Assembly: GCA_947168525.1 (NCBI GenBank)
Contig: CAMVMG010000001.1
Coordinates: 186,001 to 250,000 of the forward strand
DNA length: 64,000 nucleotides
From: an uncultured Bacteroidales bacterium
GTDB taxonomy: Bacteria > Bacteroidota > Bacteroidia > Bacteroidales > UBA932
Reading direction: 5' to 3'
The translations under genes were made by a program, and so were the position numbers. This document shows, piece after piece, positions 53,751 through 62,580 of this stretch. Under the pieces are notes generated by a model. That model was not told where the DNA came from. It made no database searches and saw nothing but the letters and a program-made list of their open reading frames with translations. The stretch's first letter is position 1. Each line of letters starts with the position of its first letter.

Positions 53751-55391
53751 ATGCTTGATAAAGAACGCGGGCTGTATGTCGCCCATAGTGAGAACGGCCC
53801 CATCTCCCTGGTAGGGAAGATGGCCAACCGCCACGGACTCATTGCCGGTGCCACCGGTACCGGTAAAACTGTTACCCTCCAGGTACTGGCAGAAACCTTC
53901 TGCCAGGCGGGCGTTCCCTGCTTCATGGCCGACATGAAAGGGGACCTCAGCGGCATCTCCCAGGTAGGAAAGCTTTCCGGCTTCATTGAGAAGCGCCTTC
54001 CTGAGTTCGGCATCGAGAATCCGCAGTTCCAGAGCTGTCCGGTGCGCTTTTTCGACGTGTACGGGGAACAGGGACATCCCATGCGGTCCACCATTTCCCG
54101 GATGGGCCCCGAGATGCTGGGCCGGCTGATGGACCTCAATGAAACCCAGACGGGCGTGCTGAATATCGTCTTCAAGATTGCCGACGAGAACGGCCTTCTC
54201 CTGATCGACCTCAAAGACCTTCGGGCCATGCTCAATTTTGTGGGGCAGAACGCCGCCGAGTACACCACCAAGTACGGCAACGTGAGCGCGGCCTCCATCG
54301 GCGCCATCCAGCGTTCCCTCCTGTCACTAGAGAACCAGGGCGCGGAGAAATTCTTCGGCGAGCCGGACTTCGACATCTACGACCTCCTGCAGTGTGAGGG
54401 CGGAAAAGGCATCATGAACGTGCTGGCGGCAGACCGCCTCATGCTCCAGCCCAAACTGTATTCCACCTTCCTGCTGTGGCTGCTCTCGGAGCTGTACGCC
54501 ACCCTGCCCGAGGTAGGGGACATGGACCTTCCCAAGCTGGTGTTCTTCTTCGACGAGGCCCATATGCTGTTCGAGGGTACATCCAAGGCCCTCACGGACA
54601 AGATCGAGCAGGTAATCCGCCTCATCCGTTCCAAGGGCGTAGGCATCTACTTCATCACCCAGAGCCCCACGGACATCCCTTCCGACATCCTGGGCCAGCT
54701 GGGCAACCGGGTGCAGCACGCCCTGCGTGCATACAGCCCCAAGGACCAGAAGGCTGTGAAGGTGGCCGCGGAAACCTTCCGGGCCAACCCCGCCTTCAAT
54801 ACGTACGACACCTTACTGGAACTGGGCACCGGCGAGGCGCTGGTTTCCTTCCTGGACGAAAAAGGCACGCCCGCCGTGGTGGAGCGCGCCAAGATTCTGT
54901 TCCCGCTGAGCCAGATCGGCGCCATCACCGAAGACCAGCGCGCAGACCTGATCAAGCGCAGCCGCCTCTATGGCCGGTACGACCACCCCGTAGACCGCGA
55001 AAGTGCCTATGAGATTATCACCGCCGCCACGGAAGAAGCCGAGCGCCAGAAAGCCGAGATCCAGGCGCAGGAAGAGGCAGAGAAACAGGCCGCCATCCAG
55101 GCCAGGGAAGAGGCCAAGGCAGCCAGGGAAGCGGAGAAGGCAGAGAAAGAGAAGGCCAAGAAAGCCAAGAACAGCATTGCCTCCAAGGTGCTTAAATCGG
55201 TGATTACCGCCGTCACGGGTGTAGCTGCCGCCGCTGCGGCCGACGCCGTAAGCGGAAAACTCACCGGCACCAAGAAAACCGCCTCCAAGACTTCCACCAC
55301 CAAAAAGGCCGTTACCAAGGCCACCAAGAGCGCTACCAATACACTCACCAGGGAGCTCACCCGCAGTATCCTGGGGAACCTGATCAAATAA
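53751..55391 (+). CDS. HerA-like ATPase (DUF853) with Lys/Ala-rich tail
   Basis: A 546-residue P-loop ATPase of the HerA/FtsK superfamily, DUF853 branch. Walker A is GATGTGKT (about residues 35-42) and Walker B is LVFFFDEAHMLFE. The arginine/Gln sensor region reads IYFITQSPTDIPSDILGQLG. From about residue 430 on it has a charged coiled coil (EEAERQKAEIQAQEEAEKQA) and a Lys/Ala/Thr-rich tail. The role of DUF853 proteins is not established; DNA translocation is inferred from the superfamily. Confidence 0.9.
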   Translation: MLDKERGLYVAHSENGPISLVGKMANRHGLIAGATGTGKTVTLQVLAETFCQAGVPCFMADMKGDLSGISQVGKLSGFIEKRLPEFGIENPQFQSCPVRFFDVYGEQGHPMRSTISRMGPEMLGRLMDLNETQTGVLNIVFKIADENGLLLIDLKDLRAMLNFVGQNAAEYTTKYGNVSAASIGAIQRSLLSLENQGAEKFFGEPDFDIYDLLQCEGGKGIMNVLAADRLMLQPKLYSTFLLWLLSELYATLPEVGDMDLPKLVFFFDEAHMLFEGTSKALTDKIEQVIRLIRSKGVGIYFITQSPTDIPSDILGQLGNRVQHALRAYSPKDQKAVKVAAETFRANPAFNTYDTLLELGTGEALVSFLDEKGTPAVVERAKILFPLSQIGAITEDQRADLIKRSRLYGRYDHPVDRESAYEIITAATEEAERQKAEIQAQEEAEKQAAIQAREEAKAAREAEKAEKEKAKKAKNSIASKVLKSVITAVTGVAAAAAADAVSGKLTGTKKTASKTSTTKKAVTKATKSATNTLTRELTRSILGNLIK

Positions 55392-55460
55392 GATTTTGCA
55401 GTACATTCGTCCGGCCATGAATTCCAGGTGTTTTCATGGCCGGACTTGTTCTGCCCATGG

Positions 55461-55655
55461 TTTCGTCCACGGAAATGGGCGTTTTTCGTGGACGAGTTTG
55501 GTCTGGTCGTGGTTTCGTCCACGGAAATGGGCGTTTTTCATGGCCGAGCCTGGTCTGGTCGTGGTTTCGTCCACGGGAATGGGCGTTTTTCGTGGACGAG
55601 TTTGGTCTGGTCGTGGTTTCGTCCACGGAAATGGGCGTTTTTCGTGGCCGAACGG
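55461..55655. repeat. 52-bp hairpin repeat array B (four copies)
   Basis: Four copies begin at 55461, 55513, 55565 and 55617, with exact 52-bp spacing. The core CGTCCACG and CGTGGACG is a perfect 8-bp inverted repeat around the loop GAAATGGGCGTTTTT. In copies 2 and 4 the right arm differs (CATGGCCG or CGTGGCCG). The array starts 69 bases after the HerA-like gene and ends a few bases before the stop codon of the RAYT-like gene. Confidence 0.94.
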
Positions 55656-55658
55656 GAC

Positions 55659-56606
55659 TCATGGGTTTTTTGCAGAGAGAGGAAACATGGCATCGACTTT
55701 GTCCGACGTCATGTTAAGCAGCCGGGCGAGTTGTTTGTTAGATGCGTGATAATCATACTTCAGGCGTTTGGCCAACGATGTCAGCTGCTGGCTGTCCAGG
55801 TCGGAGATTTTTTGTTGTCCGAATTCTTCCCGGCAAAGACGGAACACTATCGGCAAAAGTTCTTCATCGGGAAAAGTAGGGACCTCTCCTAGCCGCAAAG
55901 CCGTTTCTACTTGGGCTTCCACATTTTTCATCGTCCATAGAGTAAATTGGCGGGCAGTCACGAACAGCGCTTCCGCCAGCTTGTAATTGACAAAACTTGC
56001 GGGATTGACAAAGGACCCTAATAACGTCAATCCTTTCGGCAGATTGCAGTCTTTGGACTTTGTAATCATTCTCTTTTGTTGGATACTCATGTTGTCGACC
56101 GGCGTGGCTGGAAGGATTCTCAGGAAGGGATTAAAATAAAGGAATCCGGAAGTCCAGGGATAGGCGAAAAGATGAATGTCTTCCCTCACCACAAAGGGAT
56201 TTCGGATAACATAGGCAAGTTCGTCCCTGAATTGCTTCAGCGAAGTGATTTCGGTGTAACCGGCCATCATTCCTTTCAACACCCCCGGACGACCGTGCCG
56301 GGACAGATAAGTTGTCAGCCGCCTGATAAATGCGTCAAAATAACTCTGTGCCCGCGTTCCCCGGATAATGAAGTGGAAGTGGTTGCTCATCATTGCATAA
56401 GCTATGACTTCCACGTTTGCATCGGCTGCCGCCATAGCCATATAGGTAATGGCGACATAGCGTTCTTCCTTGTCCTTGAAGATGATATCCGATTCAATAG
56501 CACGGGTATAAACATGCACATAAGGACCACTGTTTTTGAAAAGGATCTCAGCCTCCTTTTCCCTTAGTCGTTTGCTCTTCTGAGCAGGAATTGCTTGGTT
56601 CATCAT
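55659..56606 (-). CDS. RAYT-like HUH/Y1 transposase (paralogue 2)
   Basis: A 315-residue protein with the HUH motif YAMMSNHFHFIIRG (His76 and His78 as metal ligands), the helix SLKQFRDELAYVIRNPFVV with candidate catalytic Tyr132, YPWTSGFLYFNPF, and a C-terminal SNKQLARLL...VDAMFP tail. This is the pattern of REP-associated tyrosine transposases (TnpA_REP group of the IS200/IS605 superfamily). It is a single-copy gene without IS ends, which fits domesticated RAYTs. It lies between two arrays of one hairpin repeat family. The ATG at 56606 is chosen because a -7 box (TATGTTTG) lies just upstream. Confidence 0.82.
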   Translation of the reverse strand: MMNQAIPAQKSKRLREKEAEILFKNSGPYVHVYTRAIESDIIFKDKEERYVAITYMAMAAADANVEVIAYAMMSNHFHFIIRGTRAQSYFDAFIRRLTTYLSRHGRPGVLKGMMAGYTEITSLKQFRDELAYVIRNPFVVREDIHLFAYPWTSGFLYFNPFLRILPATPVDNMSIQQKRMITKSKDCNLPKGLTLLGSFVNPASFVNYKLAEALFVTARQFTLWTMKNVEAQVETALRLGEVPTFPDEELLPIVFRLCREEFGQQKISDLDSQQLTSLAKRLKYDYHASNKQLARLLNMTSDKVDAMFPLSAKNP

Positions 56607-56610
56607 GACG

Positions 56611-56618
56611 CAAACATA
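56611..56618 (-). promoter_or_regulatory. -7 box close to the start of RAYT-like gene 2
   Basis: The minus strand reads TATGTTTG only 4 bases before the ATG at 56606. If used, the mRNA would have almost no leader. Confidence 0.4.
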
Positions 56619-56645
56619 GTCCTCCTGCCACACAAAAGAAATAGC

Positions 56646-56657
56646 GAAACATGTTTC
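56646..56657. other. 12-bp palindrome upstream of RAYT-like gene 2
   Basis: GAAACATGTTTC is a perfect palindrome, 40 bases upstream of the start codon. It could be an operator. The surrounding 100 bases are AT-rich and hold no gene. Confidence 0.4.
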
Positions 56658-56741
56658 AACCGATAATTTATCTGTTTCTTAAGATAATATTCCTTTTTTT
56701 ATGATTCTGCTGTTTTTTTTGAAGATGTGTAGAAATCTTTT

Positions 56742-56962
56742 TTCATGGCCGAGTCTGGCTGGGTCGTGGTTTCGTCCATGGAAGTCGGCCTTTTTCGTGG
56801 CCGAGTTTGGCTGGGTCGTGGTTTCGTCCATGGAAATGGGCGTTTTTCGTGGCCGAGTTTGGCTGGGTCGTGGTTTCGTCCATGGAAATGGGCGTTTTTC
56901 GTGGCCGAGTCTGGCTGGGTCGTGGTTTCGTCCATGGAAATGGGCGTTTTTCGTGGCCGGAC
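56742..56962. repeat. 52-bp hairpin repeat array C (four copies)
   Basis: Four copies begin at 56770, 56822, 56874 and 56926, each 52 bp, preceded by a half unit (CATGGCCGAGTCTGGCTGGG). The unit is a variant of array B in the same orientation: the left arm has CGTCCATGG, the loop is the same GAAATGGGCGTTTTT, and the right arm is CGTGGCCGAG. It occupies much of the 56634-57046 gap between the RAYT-like gene and the CoA-transferase gene. Nothing else is visible in that gap apart from a short AT-rich stretch. Confidence 0.94.
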
Positions 56963-57046
56963 AAAACTTATCCGGACATTGAAAGAAGGACGAGGCAGCA
57001 GGAAGAAAGATGAGGCGACAGGAGGAAAGAAGTGCCGGGGCAGCGG

Positions 57047-58321
57047 CTAACGAAGCCACTGAGGCCCGAACCGCTGGAAGGCAGCGCGCTCCAGGGCCTC
57101 CCGGTCTTCCGGATGGGCGATGGAGATGAGCAGCCGGGCCCGCTCCTGCAGGGATTTCCCGTACAAGTTCACGGCGCCATATTCCGTGACCACCCACTGG
57201 ACATCGGCCCGGGGGGTGACCACGCCGGCACCGCTCTTGAGCGTAGGGACAATCTTGGGAAGACCTTTTGCGGTACGGGAGGCCAGGGCGATGATGGCCT
57301 TGCCTCCCTTGGAGAGTTTGGCGCCACGGACAAAATCCAGCTGCCCGCCGGAACCGGAGTAGATGCGCTCGCCGATGGAATCTGCGCATACCTGCCCGGT
57401 GAGGTCTATCTCGATGGCCGAATTGATGGAGACCATGCCCGGATTCCGGGAAATCACGCGCGGGTCGTTGGTGTAGGCGATGTCCCGCATCTGAACGGCA
57501 GGATTGTGGTCGATAAAATCGTACACAGCCTGCGAGCCCAGCAGGAAAGACGCCACAATCTGTCCCTGGTCGATGGCTTTGCAGGAGCCGTCGATTACCC
57601 CTTTCCGGATCAGCGCCAGGGCCCCGTCCGAGAACATCTCCGTATGCAGACCCAGGTGAAGGTGACCGTCCAGGCAGGCGCAGATGGCATTGGGCATGGC
57701 GCCGATGCCCATCTGCAGGCAGGCTCCGTCCGGGATCAGTTCTGCGCACCGACGGCCGATCTCCCGGTCTGTGTCTGAGGGCTCCGCGTAGGTTTTGGTA
57801 ATCAGGGGGGTGTCGTCCCGGACCAGCGCCGTAAAACGCTCCAGGGGGATGAGGTCTCCGTAGGCGAAGGGCACGTGGGGATTCACCACGGCAATCCGCT
57901 CCCTGGCCACTTCCAGGGCCGCCACCGAGCAATCTACCGAGGTGCCCAGCGAGATCATTCCGTCCACGGGCTCCGACACCTGCACCAGGGCTACATCACA
58001 AGGCAAAGCCCCGGTACGGTACATCAGCTGCGATTCAAAGAGGTTGGCCGGAATATAGTCCGCCAGGCCCTGGGCCACATTCCCGCGCACATTGGGACCG
58101 ATGAAAAAGCCCTGGTCAAAGAAGGGAGCGCCTTCTGCATAGGGCGCCGGACCCTCCGTATGGAAGTGGTGGAAATGCAGGTCTTTGAGTTCTGCAGACC
58201 GCCGGCAGAGGGCTTCGATGAGGATGTGGGGCACGCTGGCAATGCTGGAGAGATGGATGTGGTCTCCGCTGCGCACGGCAAGGACGGCTTCATCGGCCGA
58301 TATGTAAGTAATCGTTCGCAT
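57047..58321 (-). CDS. Acetyl-CoA hydrolase/transferase (4-hydroxybutyrate CoA-transferase-like)
   Basis: A 424-residue enzyme of the family I-like acyl-CoA transferases (AcCoA hydrolase/transferase N- and C-terminal domains). Key features are LHFHHFHTEGPAPY, MGIGAMPNAICACLDGHLHL, and GLHTEMFSDGALALI, which includes the catalytic Glu of the TEMFSDG motif. GSGGQLDFVRGA and VVTEYGAVNLYGKSLQERA follow. It moves CoA between short-chain acids (acetate, butyrate, propionate or succinate). The exact acceptor is unclear. The start at 58321 is preferred because the longer frame would begin inside the -7 box. Confidence 0.93.
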   Translation of the reverse strand: MRTITYISADEAVLAVRSGDHIHLSSIASVPHILIEALCRRSAELKDLHFHHFHTEGPAPYAEGAPFFDQGFFIGPNVRGNVAQGLADYIPANLFESQLMYRTGALPCDVALVQVSEPVDGMISLGTSVDCSVAALEVARERIAVVNPHVPFAYGDLIPLERFTALVRDDTPLITKTYAEPSDTDREIGRRCAELIPDGACLQMGIGAMPNAICACLDGHLHLGLHTEMFSDGALALIRKGVIDGSCKAIDQGQIVASFLLGSQAVYDFIDHNPAVQMRDIAYTNDPRVISRNPGMVSINSAIEIDLTGQVCADSIGERIYSGSGGQLDFVRGAKLSKGGKAIIALASRTAKGLPKIVPTLKSGAGVVTPRADVQWVVTEYGAVNLYGKSLQERARLLISIAHPEDREALERAAFQRFGPQWLR

Positions 58322-58330
58322 TCCGAGGGG

Positions 58331-58338
58331 CAAAGATA
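58331..58338 (-). promoter_or_regulatory. -7 box for the CoA-transferase gene
   Basis: The minus strand reads TATCTTTG 9 bases before the ATG at 58321. It lies back to back with the mazG promoter on the plus strand 13 bases away. Confidence 0.6.
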
Positions 58339-58351
58339 GCGATATTCTTTG

Positions 58352-58359
58352 TATATTTG
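58352..58359 (+). promoter_or_regulatory. -7 box for mazG
   Basis: TATATTTG matches TAnnTTTG and lies 20 bases before the ATG at 58380. It forms a compact divergent promoter pair with the box at 58331-58338. Confidence 0.6.
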
Positions 58360-58379
58360 CGTGCTAAAGCGTGAATAAA

Positions 58380-59171
58380 ATGCATACCAAAGAGGAAAAA
58401 CTGGCCGCTTTCGGGCGCCTTCTGGATATTATGGACACTCTGCGGGAAAAGTGCCCTTGGAATGCCGCACAGACTTTTGAATCCATCCGCCGGCTTACGG
58501 AAGAGGAGGTTTACGAACTCAGCGACGCCATCCTGTCAGGCGACCGTCCCGCCACCATGAAGGAAATCGGCGACCTGCTGTACCACATGGTTTTCTATGC
58601 CAGAATCGGCCAGGAGGAAGGGGCTTTCGATATTGCCGACAGCATTGACAAGGTGTGCGACAAGATGGTATTCCGCCATCCGCACGTATTCGGCCCCGAT
58701 GCCGGCAAAGCCACCACCGCCAAGGAAATTGCAGACACCTGGGAACTGGTGAAAGCCAAGGAGAAGGACGGCAACAAACGGGTGATGTCCGGTATTCCCA
58801 AGGCCATGCCCGCCCTGCTGAAGGCCGTGGCCATGCAGGAGAAGGCCCGCGGCTGCGGCTTCGACTGGGAGCAGAAAGAGGATGTCTGGGCCAAAGTGCA
58901 GGAGGAGTACCGGGAAGTGGAAGATGCCTGCCGCACGGCAAATCAGGACCAGATAGAGGGAGAATTCGGCGACCTGCTGTTCTCTGTCATCAATGCGGCC
59001 CGGCTCTACGGCGTAGACCCGGAGGCCGCCTTGAACCGCACCAGCGAGAAATTCCGCCGCCGCTTCACCTACCTGGAGGAGCAAACCCTTCGCAATGGGC
59101 TCAAATTCAGCGACCTTACCCTGGCCCAGATGGACCGGATCTGGGACGATGCCAAGGCCAAGGGACTGTAG
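58380..59171 (+). CDS. mazG: Nucleoside triphosphate pyrophosphohydrolase MazG
   Basis: A 263-residue enzyme, the standard length of E. coli MazG. Both tandem MazG domains show the metal-binding pattern: EEVYELSDAI ... EIGDLLYH in the first and EEYREVEDAC ... EFGDLLFSVINAARL in the second. It hydrolyses non-canonical and canonical NTPs to NMP and pyrophosphate. The start is ATG 58380; an upstream in-frame GTG at 58371 is less likely. Confidence 0.95.
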   Translation: MHTKEEKLAAFGRLLDIMDTLREKCPWNAAQTFESIRRLTEEEVYELSDAILSGDRPATMKEIGDLLYHMVFYARIGQEEGAFDIADSIDKVCDKMVFRHPHVFGPDAGKATTAKEIADTWELVKAKEKDGNKRVMSGIPKAMPALLKAVAMQEKARGCGFDWEQKEDVWAKVQEEYREVEDACRTANQDQIEGEFGDLLFSVINAARLYGVDPEAALNRTSEKFRRRFTYLEEQTLRNGLKFSDLTLAQMDRIWDDAKAKGL

Positions 59172-59218
59172 GAGCGGTTCGGGCGATAACCCCTGTTGCC
59201 TTTGCCGCAGATTATTCT

Positions 59219-59226
59219 TATCTTTG
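59219..59226 (+). promoter_or_regulatory. -7 box for prfA
   Basis: TATCTTTG with TTG at 59196-59198, spaced 20 bases apart. It lies 20 bases before the prfA ATG. Confidence 0.6.
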
Positions 59227-59246
59227 CAGGTTAGAACAAAATCGCT

Positions 59247-60344
59247 ATGGCAGACAATGCATTGCTGGAGAAGGTACTCAGCCTTCAGGATAAATACAAG
59301 AAGCTGGAAGCGCAGCTCGCAGATCCGGAAGTCATTGCGGACATGAAAAAGTTTGTCCAGCTGAACAAGGACTACAAGGAACTGCAGCCCATCATCGCCG
59401 CTGGTCTGGAATACAAACGGCTGATGGAGGAACTCACGCAGGCCAAAGACATTCTCATCAACGAGAAAGACGAAGACCTCAAGGACATGGCCCGGGAAGA
59501 GATTGCGGACATTGAACCCAAGCTTCCCGAGATGGAGCAGAATATCAAGCTGCTCCTGATCCCGGCAGACCCGGACGACAGCAAGAACGCCATGGTGGAA
59601 ATCCGCGGCGGCACCGGCGGCGACGAAGCCGCCATCTTCGCCGGCGACCTTTTCCGCATGTACCAGCACTTCGCAGAGCGCCGCGGCTGGAAACTGGAAG
59701 TCACGGACCAGGCCCCCGGCACCTCCGGCGGCTATAAACAGATTGTCTTCAAGCTCTCCAGCAGCCAGGACGGCGTATACGGCATCATGAAGTACGAATC
59801 CGGCGTGCACCGCGTCCAGCGCGTGCCCCAGACAGAGACCCAGGGCCGCATCCAGACATCGGCCGCCTCCGTGGCCGTGTTCCCGGAAGCCGGCGAGTTC
59901 GACATCGAGCTCAACCCGGCCGATATCCGCAAGGATCTCTTCTGCGCCTCCGGCCCCGGCGGCCAGGGTGTGAACACTACCTACAGCGCCGTGCGTCTTA
60001 CCCACATCCCTTCCGGAATTGTGGTGCAGTGTCAGGAAGAGCGCTCTCAACTCAAGAACCTGGACCGTGCCATGGAAGAGCTCCGTACCCGCCTGTACAA
60101 CATGGAGCACCAGAAGTACCTGGACGGCATCGCCGCCAAGCGCAAGACGATGGTCTCCACCGGTGACCGCAGCGCCAAGATCCGTACCTACAACTACCCG
60201 CAGGGCCGCGTGACGGACCACCGCATCGGCTGGAGCATGTACAACCTGCCCGTATTCATGGACGGAGACATCCAGGAGTGCATCGACCAGCTGCAGATAG
60301 CAGAAAACGCTGAACGGCTCAAGGAAGCCGGAGAGGAGGAATAA
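59247..60344 (+). CDS. prfA: Peptide chain release factor 1
   Basis: A 365-residue class I release factor. The peptidyl-tRNA hydrolysis motif is GGQ at residues 238-240 ([13 protein letters not shown]). The stop-codon recognition motif is of the P-x-T type ([19 protein letters not shown], Pro194-x-Thr196), which identifies RF1 (UAA/UAG) rather than RF2. It is followed by queF after only 3 bases. Confidence 0.96.
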   Translation: MADNALLEKVLSLQDKYKKLEAQLADPEVIADMKKFVQLNKDYKELQPIIAAGLEYKRLMEELTQAKDILINEKDEDLKDMAREEIADIEPKLPEMEQNIKLLLIPADPDDSKNAMVEIRGGTGGDEAAIFAGDLFRMYQHFAERRGWKLEVTDQAPGTSGGYKQIVFKLSSSQDGVYGIMKYESGVHRVQRVPQTETQGRIQTSAASVAVFPEAGEFDIELNPADIRKDLFCASGPGGQGVNTTYSAVRLTHIPSGIVVQCQEERSQLKNLDRAMEELRTRLYNMEHQKYLDGIAAKRKTMVSTGDRSAKIRTYNYPQGRVTDHRIGWSMYNLPVFMDGDIQECIDQLQIAENAERLKEAGEEE

Positions 60345-60347
60345 TCC

Positions 60348-60803
60348 ATGGCACGCGATCCCAAAGAACTCAAGGCCCTGGGACACGAGAGTGTCTATAG
60401 CCAGAAATATGCTCCCGAGGTGCTGGAAACCTTCGAGAACCAGCATCCCGATAACGACTATTGGGTACGTTTCAACTGCCCGGAATTCACCACCCTGTGC
60501 CCCATCACCGGCCAGCCGGACTTCGCGGAAATCCGCATCGGCTATGTGCCTGACAAAAAGATGGTGGAATCCAAGTCCCTGAAACTCTACTTGTTCAGTT
60601 TCCGCTCCAACGGGGATTTCCACGAAGACTGTGTGAACACCATTATGAAAGACCTCGTGAAACTGATGGACCCCAAATATCTGGAAGTAACGGGTTTCTT
60701 CACCCCGCGCGGTGGTATCTCCATCTACCCCTACGCCAACTACGGCCGTCCCGGTACCAAGTGGGAGCAACTGGCCTGGGATCGCCTCTCCAAGCACGAA
60801 TAG
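60348..60803 (+). CDS. queF: NADPH-dependent preQ0 reductase QueF
   Basis: A 151-residue short-form (YkvM-type) QueF. It reduces the nitrile of 7-cyano-7-deazaguanine to preQ1, the last step before incorporation into tRNA as queuosine precursor. The catalytic Cys51 and Asp58 are in [24 protein letters not shown] is the NADPH-binding motif, and [18 protein letters not shown] is at the C-terminus. It is co-transcribed with prfA. Other queuosine genes are not in the window. Confidence 0.96.
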   Translation: MARDPKELKALGHESVYSQKYAPEVLETFENQHPDNDYWVRFNCPEFTTLCPITGQPDFAEIRIGYVPDKKMVESKSLKLYLFSFRSNGDFHEDCVNTIMKDLVKLMDPKYLEVTGFFTPRGGISIYPYANYGRPGTKWEQLAWDRLSKHE

Positions 60804-60812
60804 CTGCTGCAT

Positions 60813-60887
60813 AGAGGAAACAGTTAGCCTCCGGAGATAAGGAGATAATAAGAAGGCCGATATCTCCGGAGGCTAACTGTTTCCTCT
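60813..60887. terminator. Long bidirectional inverted repeat between queF and fabZ
   Basis: Two perfect 27-bp arms (AGAGGAAACAGTTAGCCTCC and onward; 60813-60839 and 60861-60887) enclose a 21-base loop. It lies 9 bases after the queF stop and 14 bases after the fabZ-like stop on the other strand. It would form a very stable hairpin in either transcript. No T tract of length is present, so it may block by structure alone or have another role. Confidence 0.75.
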
Positions 60888-60901
60888 TCTGTCTGAGCTG
60901 G

Positions 60902-61321
60902 TTATTCTTTCGGGGTGAGCGCCAGGGAGATCTGAGCCTGGGCGCAGCATTTCCCGCCCACCGAGAGCGTGGCGCTGCACAGGTAGAGGGAGGTTTTTAC
61001 CTCGTCCAGGTGGCAGCTGATCTCGCAAAGGTCGCCAGGTTTTACGATACCACGGAATTTCACTTTGTCCAGCCCCCGGTACAGGACCAGATGGTCTTTG
61101 AGGACCGGTTTCATGAGCTCGCAGCAGCTCTGGGCCATTATTTCGCAGAGAATCACGCCCGGAACAATAGGATTGCCCGGAAAATGTCCCCGGCAGAACC
61201 AGGGATCGTCCGGAATCCGGAACCAGCCACGGGACCATCCGTCGGCCTCCGGGGCGGTGCCGTCTACCAGCAACATCGGCTCCCGGTGGGGGAGCAGCTC
61301 CATGATCTCTTCGCGCGTCAT
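60902..61321 (-). CDS. FabZ-like 3-hydroxyacyl-ACP dehydratase
   Basis: A 139-residue hotdog-fold protein with the FabZ signature LLPHREPMLLVD and GHFPGNPIVPGVILCEIMAQ (the catalytic His in GHFPG and Glu in CEIMAQ). FabZ dehydrates 3-hydroxyacyl-ACP in fatty acid synthesis. Many Bacteroidota also carry an LpxC-FabZ fusion, so this separate copy may serve a particular chain length or a special lipid. It overlaps fabF by 4 bases. Confidence 0.88.
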   Translation of the reverse strand: MTREEIMELLPHREPMLLVDGTAPEADGWSRGWFRIPDDPWFCRGHFPGNPIVPGVILCEIMAQSCCELMKPVLKDHLVLYRGLDKVKFRGIVKPGDLCEISCHLDEVKTSLYLCSATLSVGGKCCAQAQISLALTPKE

Positions 61322-62577
61322 CCCTTGTACGGTCTGAAGGCCACGCAGGCGTTGTGTCCGCCGAAACCGAACGAGTTGGAAAGGCCCAGGGTGAGGTCTG
61401 TCTTCAAGGCCACGTTGGGCGTGTAGTCCAGGTCACATTCCGGGTCTGGCGTGTCCAGGTTGATGGTGGGCGGGCAGATGCCGTTCTTCAGGGCCAGCAC
61501 CGTGGCTACGGCTTCGGCCGCACCGGCGGCGCCGAACATATGGCCCGTCATGGATTTGGTGGAGGAGATGTGGGCCTTGTAGGCGTAGTCTCCCAGGGCT
61601 ACCTTGCAGGCAATTGTCTCGGCGATGTCGTTCAGGTGGGTGCCCGTTCCGTGGGCGTTGATATAGAGATTGTCTTTGGACGGGTCGAACCCGGCTTCTC
61701 CCAGGGCGTCCTTGATGGACTGAGCCTGGGTGCTGCCGTCCGGCCGGGGAGCGGTGGCGTTATAGGCGTCGCAGGTGTTCCCGTAGCCCACCATCTCACC
61801 GTAGATGGTGGCCCCGCGCTGCAGGGCGTGGTCCAGGGACTCCAGGATGAGTACGGCGGCGCCGTCGCCCATCACAAACCCCTGCCGGTTGGCGTTGAAG
61901 GGCAGGGAAGAGTACTTGGGATCCGTAGCACGGGTAAGGGCCTTCGCATTGTAGAATCCGGCGATGCCCAGCGGAATGGACACATGCTCGGAGCCGCCGG
62001 CGATGATGGCGTCGGCATAGCCGTGGCGGATGGCGCGGAACGCTTCCCCGATACAGTGGGACGACGTGGCGCAGGCCGTGACAATATCCAGGCACGGTCC
62101 CTTGGCCTGGTGCTTGATGGCGATGTGCCCGGCCGCGATATTGGAAATCATGGTGGCGATGAACAGCGGGGAGATCCATTTGCCGGAGGGATCCTCGATC
62201 ATCTTCTGCGTCTCGCGGTACTGGACCTCGAAGCCGCCGATGCCGGAACCCACATACACGCCAAGGCGGAACGGGTCGATGTTGGCCCCTTCTCCCTCGG
62301 AGCGGAGGCCGGACTGCTGCATGGCCTGCCAGGCCGATGCCATGGCGTACAGGGTGAAGTTGTCCTGCTTGCGGATGAAGGGCTTGTCCATGCCGTATTT
62401 CTCGGCGTCAAAGTCTTTCACCTTGCCGGCGAACGTGACGGGCATGTCTTTGAACTGCTCGACAAAGTCGATGCCGCAGACCCCGTTGATGAGGTTGTTC
62501 CAGAAAGTATTTACATCGTGGCCGATGGAGGAGATTACCCCCATGCCGGTAACTACAACTCTTCTAGGTTGTTCCAT
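61318..62577 (-). CDS. fabF: Beta-ketoacyl-ACP synthase II
   Basis: A 419-residue condensing enzyme with a Cys-His-His triad: Cys169 in VTACATSSH, His in INAHGTGTHLND, and His in SSTKSMTGHMFGAAG. The C-terminal GLSNSFGFGGHNACVAF is typical of FabF. It elongates acyl-ACP with malonyl-ACP. It lies 3 bases from fabK, which reduces the products of the cycle. Confidence 0.95.
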   Translation of the reverse strand: MEQPRRVVVTGMGVISSIGHDVNTFWNNLINGVCGIDFVEQFKDMPVTFAGKVKDFDAEKYGMDKPFIRKQDNFTLYAMASAWQAMQQSGLRSEGEGANIDPFRLGVYVGSGIGGFEVQYRETQKMIEDPSGKWISPLFIATMISNIAAGHIAIKHQAKGPCLDIVTACATSSHCIGEAFRAIRHGYADAIIAGGSEHVSIPLGIAGFYNAKALTRATDPKYSSLPFNANRQGFVMGDGAAVLILESLDHALQRGATIYGEMVGYGNTCDAYNATAPRPDGSTQAQSIKDALGEAGFDPSKDNLYINAHGTGTHLNDIAETIACKVALGDYAYKAHISSTKSMTGHMFGAAGAAEAVATVLALKNGICPPTINLDTPDPECDLDYTPNVALKTDLTLGLSNSFGFGGHNACVAFRPYKG

Positions 62578-62580
62578 ATA

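Noticed and set aside
55384..56982. Arrays B and C considered as CRISPR
   Set aside because: The units are tandem and identical across their full 52 bp, with no variable spacers. There are no cas genes in the window.
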